The notes under the pieces were generated by a model. That model was not told the DNA's origin. It saw only the letters and a list, made by a program, of their open reading frames with translations, and ran no database searches. Position numbers and translations under genes: made by a program. This document shows, in pieces, positions 1 through 5,085 of a stretch of DNA of 7,472 bases. The stretch is from Candidatus Melainabacteria bacterium (GTDB lineage Bacteria > Cyanobacteriota > Vampirovibrionia > Obscuribacterales > Obscuribacteraceae), in contig PSRH01000207.1 of NCBI GenBank assembly GCA_003175915.1, forward strand, positions 1-7,472. Reading direction: 5' to 3'. Numbering within the stretch: the first letter of the stretch is position 1; each line of letters starts with the position of its first letter.

Positions 1-63
1 AATAGCAAGCAGACAGCACGTTCTGACCCATTGAAAGGCTCTGGTTCGGGAAGACAATTTCAT
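1..63 (-). CDS. 5' end of an unidentified, probably exported protein (partial, runs off the left edge)
   Basis: An ATG lies 11 nt after the stop of the M23 peptidase gene, and its frame stays open for 21 codons to the window edge. The peptide reads MKLSSRTRAFQWVRTCCLLAI: a short basic start (K2, R6, R8, R14) leading into a hydrophobic stretch. That is what the beginning of a signal peptide or membrane anchor looks like. An AAAAGG sequence directly abuts the ATG, too close to act as a normal ribosome site; a GTGAG about 10 nt upstream, overlapping the preceding stop, is a weak alternative. The position and strand fit a further member of the same operon. Nothing can be said about function because the body of the protein is outside the window. 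It could be a chance open stretch, since 21 codons is short. Confidence 0.5.
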   Translation of the reverse strand, partial: MKLSSRTRAFQWVRTCCLLAI

Positions 64-74
64 CCTTTTAACAC

Positions 75-1721
75 TCACTTTCTGGGCCTGCCAAAGACAT
101 CCTCGTAGACTCCAATCGTTTCCGCCGGTGTTAGCCCCCAACCGAGATATTTGTCGTCCACTTGGATCTCAAAGTGTAGATGAGGATAGCGTATTCTTCC
201 AGGCAGGTTTTCACCGGTTCCGGAAACCCCTACATAACCTATGAGATCGCCTCTGGCGACCGTATCATTAACTTTCAAGCCGGCCTTGATTGTATTTAAA
301 TGGGCGTAGCGCGTCACCACGCCGTTGCCGTGATCGATCCACACCTGGCAACCCCGAAAGAGATCTTCATTCCTGGCTGAGGTATGGTGTTGCCGGCGGC
401 ATTCAGCCATGACTTTATTGAATGTGGTCAGATCCATATCGACGAAATCGGTATCGGCCCTTATGATCCGCCCGCTCTTGGCGGCGACCACTGGTGTGTT
501 CATCGGCACCCCGAACATGTCAAGCCCTTCGTGCACGCCGTATCGATAAAGGCGGCGAGCGCCTGGAAAAACGCCCGGATGGCCGGGCAGGTGTTGTCCG
601 CGAATCGGCAAGCTGAAACCTTTAAGGCGCGCATCCAGGCGGCGCGGGAATATTTTGCCGGGCGGCGGCAAGGCATCGCGAGCGCTGCGATAGATGATGC
701 GCGTGCCACTCAAAACCCAAAACCCATCTAGAGAAGGAACCAGTCCGCGCAAATCCGAATCCGCCGGGAAGCTAAAACATTGAACGGTTCCGTCGACAGT
801 ATCAAAACTGGTGACACGATTGTTTTCTCTTTCGACCACATAAGCGAGATGCTCACCGGCCATAGTCAAACGAGATGGTCTTGCCGCAGCTGGAGAGCGA
901 AAGCCTGTGGAGCGTTCGACGGCGCGGCCAGGCGGGCCGCCATCATATCTGGTGAGATGGCCGCTCAACTTGAGTACGTAGGTGGATTGATTGAAGCCTA
1001 TGGCAATGCCGTCGGTAACGTTTGGATCGCCACGCTTGAGGTGCCATGCCAATACTTCTCTAAAATAAGTTTGGAGCTTGGCCTTCGCCTGAGGCAGGCG
1101 CCAAATCTGGTTACGTTCAGGATCAAGCAAAAGTACCGCCGATCCTTGCTGAGCAAGAGCGATATAGTCGGGATCCGGGGGACCGGTAGTTGGCACATTA
1201 CGTAGATAGACGCTCCAACGTTTCTCCTTAGGAAGATATTCGAACAAATCTCCTGATTTGTCGAGAACGACAAAGGCTTTGCGGCCGGGTAGAAAAACAA
1301 AATCATTGAACTCCTGCCAGGGTACACCCACTCCCGGCAAGAGAGGTGGGTCGATCCGCTTCAGTACAAGCATGTCCTCAGCACCAAAGACGGTTTTGGC
1401 GCCTAAACAAAACCAGAGGCAAGTTGGTCCCAGAAAATACAAGTCATCGTCAACTCGAACTACAGCCGTTGGCTTAACTGGCTTGCCATCTTCTTCCCTT
1501 AGCGAGTAGCCCAGATGATTGTTGGTGACAGACTGTTGAGCTCCTACGGCAGTATGGATTTGCATAAGCGCCTGCGATTGCGGGTTGTTCGCTTGAGGTA
1601 ATGAGGGTGCTGTTTGACCAAATCCAGCCAGGCGGCGATCAGGCACAATTGCCGCATTGAGCAAAGCCACTAAGAGCAAGGCGAAGCAGGCTTTCTCCCA
1701 CGGGTTTCGCTGGCTTGCCAT
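75..1721 (-). CDS. Exported M23-family (LytM-type) metallopeptidase with N-terminal beta-propeller-like region
   Basis: This 548-residue protein is predicted to be a zinc endopeptidase that cuts peptidoglycan peptide bridges outside the cytoplasmic membrane. Residues 11-25 form a hydrophobic signal or anchor after a basic start (R5, K10). Residues 85-346 contain repeated strand-turn units such as LDKSGDLFEY (153-162), LLDPERNQIWRL (198-209) and YVLKLSGHLTRYDGG (248-262), typical of a beta-propeller. The catalytic domain spans about 370-545: H397 and D401 (HEGLD) and H516 of HLH (514-516) should bind zinc, with H474 of RYAHL as the usual additional active-site histidine. An insertion at about 424-457 separates the first ligands from the VWIDHGNG strand; it ends next to C458 and also holds C441. 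I recall similar insertions and the YLGxGL tail in M23 proteins of other phyla. The gene starts 5 nt after the IMS-domain gene ends, so it is probably translated in concert with it. The substrate is inferred. Confidence 0.9.
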   Translation of the reverse strand: MASQRNPWEKACFALLLVALLNAAIVPDRRLAGFGQTAPSLPQANNPQSQALMQIHTAVGAQQSVTNNHLGYSLREEDGKPVKPTAVVRVDDDLYFLGPTCLWFCLGAKTVFGAEDMLVLKRIDPPLLPGVGVPWQEFNDFVFLPGRKAFVVLDKSGDLFEYLPKEKRWSVYLRNVPTTGPPDPDYIALAQQGSAVLLLDPERNQIWRLPQAKAKLQTYFREVLAWHLKRGDPNVTDGIAIGFNQSTYVLKLSGHLTRYDGGPPGRAVERSTGFRSPAAARPSRLTMAGEHLAYVVERENNRVTSFDTVDGTVQCFSFPADSDLRGLVPSLDGFWVLSGTRIIYRSARDALPPPGKIFPRRLDARLKGFSLPIRGQHLPGHPGVFPGARRLYRYGVHEGLDMFGVPMNTPVVAAKSGRIIRADTDFVDMDLTTFNKVMAECRRQHHTSARNEDLFRGCQVWIDHGNGVVTRYAHLNTIKAGLKVNDTVARGDLIGYVGVSGTGENLPGRIRYPHLHFEIQVDDKYLGWGLTPAETIGVYEDVFGRPRK

Positions 1722-1726
1722 CTTGC

Positions 1727-3097
1727 TTAGGGCCGAGGTTTGGGTGGCTGCTGCGCCGGGCTGGCCGTTTTCACGATAGCCGTATCAGTAATGAGCCACT
1801 GGTCGTTTACTTTCTCAACCGTATATATGACGTGGTAAACGTCATTGATTTCTTTCAGCAGTTGCCCACCGTTTTGATCGAAATATTTGGTTGTTTCTTT
1901 AACGACGGCGTGCACCGAGTATGTTTTGTCCGGTGTGATTGCTTCCAACTGTTCTACGGACACACTTTTGGGCACGACATCGCAGTATTTATGGTGGCTC
2001 TTCAACCAGCTGATCGCTGCGATCTGTCGAGCCAGGGCCTTGCCTGCTAGAATTTGAGCTAATTCAGCAGTCTCACACTGTCTTACCGCCTTTTTCTTTA
2101 TCCCCTGCCAGCTCTGGATCAGGGCAAGAAATTGTTTCTTCAAATCTTCGTGGGGGGCGCCTGTTGATCCACCAATCTCGGCAGATGCTAACTTGTTGTT
2201 CTCGGAAACGGTCGACGTTGCTTCCTTACTGCTCGTTTCCCTTGATTCGGCAAGCTTGCTTTGCTCTTCCGGGTTGCTTTCCGTCGTGCTTTCTTCTTTT
2301 GATTCACTGCGTGTGCGCTCCTCGAACTTTTGTCCGACAGCAGCATTGACAATGACGCTGAGCATTTGCCTGCCGGCGCCGGCTTCTTTAGCACGATGTT
2401 CCTCGGTAGGACTGATAACCACAGCTAAGGGCGGAGCTAACACTCCGATCGGTTTTACTAACGGGCCCTTGACCCGAGCGGTAGCCTTTTCAAATCCGAG
2501 GTTGAATTGGTTGATTTTGGCCGGTTTTACTCCCAGTCCTTCCAGTAAGAAGTCGGTCGTCACTTCCAATTTGATCAGAGTTTCTTTAGGGGTAGCGCCT
2601 GATGCCATAACGATCTCGGCGGCGTTCACCTCGTTGTTATCGACGGTTAGCTTGAGGTGATTGCCGGTAACGTCGCTGAAGTCATAAGGTTGATCGGGGG
2701 CGGCTTTAAAAGGACCAACCCCGGGCCAACCGCCACTAACGATTGTGCCGCTGTTAATCAAGGAATTGACTGAGCAAATAGGTCTGACACGCCCTGGGGC
2801 TACCGATCCTTTGCTTGTTAAGCCCTTTGCACCGGAGTCTTTTCCACTTTCCTTACTAGGAAGTTCGTGGCTCGCCGAATTAGCGGTTTTCGCCGAGTCA
2901 GCCCAGACTGTATCCAGAGAACCGTCATTTTCAGCCGCTTGCGTTGCCTGACGGCTCAGGCTAAGGGCAGTTAACGCCGTCACCAATAGCCAAGCAAAGT
3001 GTTGATTTCGCGCTGTCATAAAGGTCTTAGCGACCCAACCTCCAAAAACTCTCTTGCTAGACGTTAACACATTTTGGCTCTTAGAAATGAAAGGCAT
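1727..3097 (-). CDS. Exported or single-pass protein with C-terminal ARC6/Ftn2-like IMS domain
   Basis: The protein has 456 residues from the chosen ATG. A long basic N-terminal region leads to a hydrophobic segment (about 34-47) and SRQATQA, a possible signal-peptidase site after residue 54. Residues 105-255 form a beta-rich region I do not recognise. Residues 259-305 are a Glu/Ser/Lys/Thr-rich low-complexity linker. Residues 320-444 resemble the IMS domain of ARC6 and cyanobacterial Ftn2/ZipN: a helical start with LIQSWQGIKKKA, a middle with VVKETTKYFD, and a close with YHVIYTVEKVNDQWLITD. In ARC6 this domain faces the intermembrane space, so export fits the expected topology. The tail is proline-rich. 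An in-frame GTG at 3106 would add three residues, but AGAAGG abuts it directly and sits 9 nt before the ATG, so the ATG is preferred. A later ATG at 3019 would give a tighter signal peptide but lacks a well-placed ribosome site. The role is unknown; a division or envelope function is inferred from the domain. Confidence 0.8.
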   Translation of the reverse strand: MPFISKSQNVLTSSKRVFGGWVAKTFMTARNQHFAWLLVTALTALSLSRQATQAAENDGSLDTVWADSAKTANSASHELPSKESGKDSGAKGLTSKGSVAPGRVRPICSVNSLINSGTIVSGGWPGVGPFKAAPDQPYDFSDVTGNHLKLTVDNNEVNAAEIVMASGATPKETLIKLEVTTDFLLEGLGVKPAKINQFNLGFEKATARVKGPLVKPIGVLAPPLAVVISPTEEHRAKEAGAGRQMLSVIVNAAVGQKFEERTRSESKEESTTESNPEEQSKLAESRETSSKEATSTVSENNKLASAEIGGSTGAPHEDLKKQFLALIQSWQGIKKKAVRQCETAELAQILAGKALARQIAAISWLKSHHKYCDVVPKSVSVEQLEAITPDKTYSVHAVVKETTKYFDQNGGQLLKEINDVYHVIYTVEKVNDQWLITDTAIVKTASPAQQPPKPRP

Positions 3098-3106
3098 TGA
3101 ATGCAC

Positions 3107-3112
3107 CCTTCT
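3107..3112 (-). promoter_or_regulatory. Ribosome binding site that decides the start of the IMS-domain gene
   Basis: AGAAGG on the minus strand ends 9 nt before the ATG at 3097 and touches the in-frame GTG at 3106. The spacing suits the ATG and is impossible for the GTG, so the start was placed at 3097. Confidence 0.55.
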
Positions 3113-3233
3113 CGAATAGCCGGCTTGTCAATATATGCGCTCGGGCGTTGCCAGCCGGGCTTCGACACCACCATCAACACCATTGACGCTCACCTGAATT
3201 AGGCCAAGCATGAAAGAATCTTTGTCGAATTGT

Positions 3234-3872
3234 TTAGCAGCCCAGCACCGGCACGCCCAGATCGCGCAGCATTGCCACCAGATCCGGCATAGGCAAACCA
3301 ATGATATTGGTGTAACAGCCTTCAACCGACTGCACAAAAGCTGAGGCACCGCCCTGCAATGCATAAGCGCCAGCCTTATCCATCGGCTCTCCACCTTCCA
3401 CGTAGGCTCTTATTTCAGCTGGCTCAAGCCTGCGAAAGCGCACTTTCGAAACCACGCTTTTGGTTACCGGCGCTTTCACCAGCCCCTGCTCAAGGACAAT
3501 GACGGCAATGCCGGTATAGACTTCATGGACTTTGTCGGACAGAGACGACAGCATATTTATTGCTTCTTCTTTAGAAACCGGTTTGCCCAGGAGCTTTCCT
3601 TCGTTAACGACGATAGTGTCCGCGGCGATTATCACGTAAGGGCCTTGCTGGAGGCTGTTCTTTGCCTCTAATCTGAGTTTTTCAGCCACTGCCAATGCCT
3701 TGCGACTGGCCAGGTCGATTACCGCCGCGGAAGGGCTTAGCTCAGGGGCAATTGCTTCATCCACCTGGCTGACGAGAACGCTAAACTGAAGCCCAAGATT
3801 GCTCAGCAATTGGGAGCGCCGCGGTGAAGCGGAGGCAAGCACTAATCTGGGTGCAGTCTTACTCAACAGCAA
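3234..3872 (-). CDS. maf: Maf family nucleoside triphosphate pyrophosphatase (dTTP/UTP type)
   Basis: This is a complete Maf protein of 212 residues, a normal family length. Maf enzymes hydrolyse non-canonical or excess nucleoside triphosphates to the monophosphate and pyrophosphate in the cytoplasm, and overexpression of Bacillus Maf blocks septum formation. Family motifs are all present: LASASPRRSQLL (12-23), AADTIV (83-88) with the catalytic-type aspartate D85, GKP (96-98), HEVYTG (116-121) and EPMDKAGAYALQG (162-174). The EPMDKAGAY form matches the YhdE-like branch acting on dTTP and UTP; the m7GTP-preferring YceF branch carries a different motif here. The first in-frame start is TTG at 3872, overlapping the end of the FHA gene by 14 nt; TTG at 3866 is equally possible. 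No strong ribosome site is visible, so translation probably relies on ribosomes finishing the FHA gene. A 136-nt gap follows before the IMS-domain gene. Confidence 0.94.
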   Translation of the reverse strand: MLLSKTAPRLVLASASPRRSQLLSNLGLQFSVLVSQVDEAIAPELSPSAAVIDLASRKALAVAEKLRLEAKNSLQQGPYVIIAADTIVVNEGKLLGKPVSKEEAINMLSSLSDKVHEVYTGIAVIVLEQGLVKAPVTKSVVSKVRFRRLEPAEIRAYVEGGEPMDKAGAYALQGGASAFVQSVEGCYTNIIGLPMPDLVAMLRDLGVPVLGC

Positions 3873-4299
3873 AGACTAACTCGGTTTTTCCGAATGTAAT
3901 TCGGTCGCCGGCGAAGATTTGGCGTCGCTCTGTGAGCAACTCGCCATTGAGCAAGGTACCGTTAGTGGAACCCAAATCCTCTACCCAGAAGCCTCCCTGC
4001 ATTTGCAGAACCCAGGCGTGGTGGCGGGAGATATAGTGGTCGTTGGTAATGGAGATGTTGTTGGTTTCGTCTCGCCCAATCTTGCTGACTGACTGGCTTA
4101 AGGGGTAGCGTTCGCTGGTCAATTTGTTGAAGAGAAATGCCGAGCGCAGGCGACTTGAGTCTCGCCGAGGGTTAAAGGGGAAGACTTCACCGCCCCGGGC
4201 TTGCGCGGGCCGACTTTCTTCGCCACAAACAGAGCACCGCCCGTCTGGTGCGAGGCTGCCCCCGCATCTTACACATTCTCTTGTGCCGCTGACAGCCAT
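3859..4299 (-). CDS. Zinc-ribbon plus FHA domain protein (phosphothreonine reader)
   Basis: A 146-residue cytoplasmic protein with two parts. Residues 9-25 hold four cysteines as CxxC and CxxC (C9, C12, C22, C25), a short zinc ribbon. Residues 52-146 are an FHA domain, which binds phosphothreonine peptides. Its hallmark residues are present: the IGR motif with R76, S91 and H94 in SRHH, and N113 in LGSTNGT, with N118 following. Together they form the usual phosphopeptide-binding loops, so binding ability is likely intact. The linker (about 28-50) is Arg- and Pro-rich. The gene begins 6 nt after the PP2C stop; AAGG lies 4 nt before the ATG and overlaps that stop, so the two genes are probably coupled. 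Pairing with a PP2C phosphatase is a common arrangement around Hanks-type kinase signalling. The ligand cannot be read from sequence. Confidence 0.92.
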   Translation of the reverse strand: MAVSGTRECVRCGGSLAPDGRCSVCGEESRPAQARGGEVFPFNPRRDSSRLRSAFLFNKLTSERYPLSQSVSKIGRDETNNISITNDHYISRHHAWVLQMQGGFWVEDLGSTNGTLLNGELLTERRQIFAGDRITFGKTELVFAVE

Positions 4300-4305
4300 A
4301 GGACC

Positions 4306-5064
4306 TTACTTACTGCCGTTGTCTGAGTCCATGTATTTAATGGCTACGACTGTGACATTGTCAGGTGCGCCACCATCTAATGTCTGTTTTACCAGTTCAT
4401 CGCAAACTACATCAGGCTCGGTTTTCTTGGCAACTACATCGCATATTTGTTCGTCACGCAACACTGTTGGCAACCCGTCTGAGCAAAGGACAATCCAGTC
4501 CTTCGCCTTGAGATCGACAGGAATCTGGTCGATTTCGACCTTTTCCTCGTGCCCAAGACAACGCGTAATTAAGTTTTTATAAGGATTGATCCTCGCCTGT
4601 TCTTCCGTCAGGCGGCCGGCTCTGACCATCTCCTGCACCACCGAGTGATCATTGGTAAGGAGCATAGGCTTGCCGTCTCGCAAGAGGTAGGCGCGCGAGT
4701 CTCCAACATGGCCTATCTGAATGAAGTTGGCATCCGCCTGCACTGCCACTACTACCGTCGTACCCATACCGCGCACAGCAGCGTCTTCTTCTGCTTCCTG
4801 CCAGACCGCATCGTTAGCCATATTAACGGCATCAACGATCCACTTTTCAATGCCCTCACGGTCAGCTTGAGGGGGTGGATTGTCTTTCCACTGCTTTTCT
4901 ATTGCTTCAACTGCCAATTTGCTGGCCTTCGCGCCGCCCACAGCACCGCCCATCCCGTCTGCAACTGCAAACACGCGCTGGTCGGGACTCATGTAATAGT
5001 TATCTTCGTTTCGTTGACGCTGGCAACCCGCGTCAGTTCGTGCAGCGGCACGCCATTTCAGCAT
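4306..5064 (-). CDS. PP2C-type (PPM) serine/threonine protein phosphatase
   Basis: This 252-residue soluble enzyme has the size of bacterial Stp/PrpC phosphatases, which remove phosphate from Ser/Thr residues using a two-metal centre. The PPM motifs occur in order: RNEDN with D21, VADGMGG with D36 and G37, GMGTTVV (99-105), GHVGDSRAYLLRDG with D122, LTNDHS with D139, NLITRCLG (164-171), CSDG with D196, and APDN with D235. D36, D196 and D235 are the expected metal ligands, so the enzyme should be active. No membrane segment or extra sensor domain is seen. GGAGA lies 6 nt before the ATG, a clear ribosome site. The gene starts 21 nt after the ABC1 kinase gene ends and is followed 6 nt later by the FHA gene. 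The opposing kinase is not in the window, unless the neighbouring ABC1 protein has such a role, for which there is no evidence here. Confidence 0.96.
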   Translation of the reverse strand: MLKWRAAARTDAGCQRQRNEDNYYMSPDQRVFAVADGMGGAVGGAKASKLAVEAIEKQWKDNPPPQADREGIEKWIVDAVNMANDAVWQEAEEDAAVRGMGTTVVVAVQADANFIQIGHVGDSRAYLLRDGKPMLLTNDHSVVQEMVRAGRLTEEQARINPYKNLITRCLGHEEKVEIDQIPVDLKAKDWIVLCSDGLPTVLRDEQICDVVAKKTEPDVVCDELVKQTLDGGAPDNVTVVAIKYMDSDNGSK

Positions 5065-5085
5065 CGTATATCTCCGTTGCCCCCT

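Noticed and set aside
384..1205. Two plus-strand open frames opposite the M23 peptidase gene
   Set aside because: They lie opposite a gene with clear propeller repeats and catalytic motifs and show no domain of their own.
2193..2660. Plus-strand open frame of 155 codons opposite the IMS-domain gene
   Set aside because: It is very rich in Ser and Leu, as expected from reading the complement of Glu/Lys/Ser-rich codons, and has no recognisable domain.
3121..3126. TTGACA-like hexamer before the IMS gene as a -35 box
   Set aside because: No -10-like hexamer occurs about 17 nt downstream, where the sequence is already at the ribosome site and start codon.
3128..3394. Open frame of 88 codons covering the end of maf and the following gap
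   Set aside because: Two thirds of it lies in another frame over the well-conserved Maf C-terminus, its composition (many Cys and Trp) is typical of a shadow frame, and Maf itself is complete.
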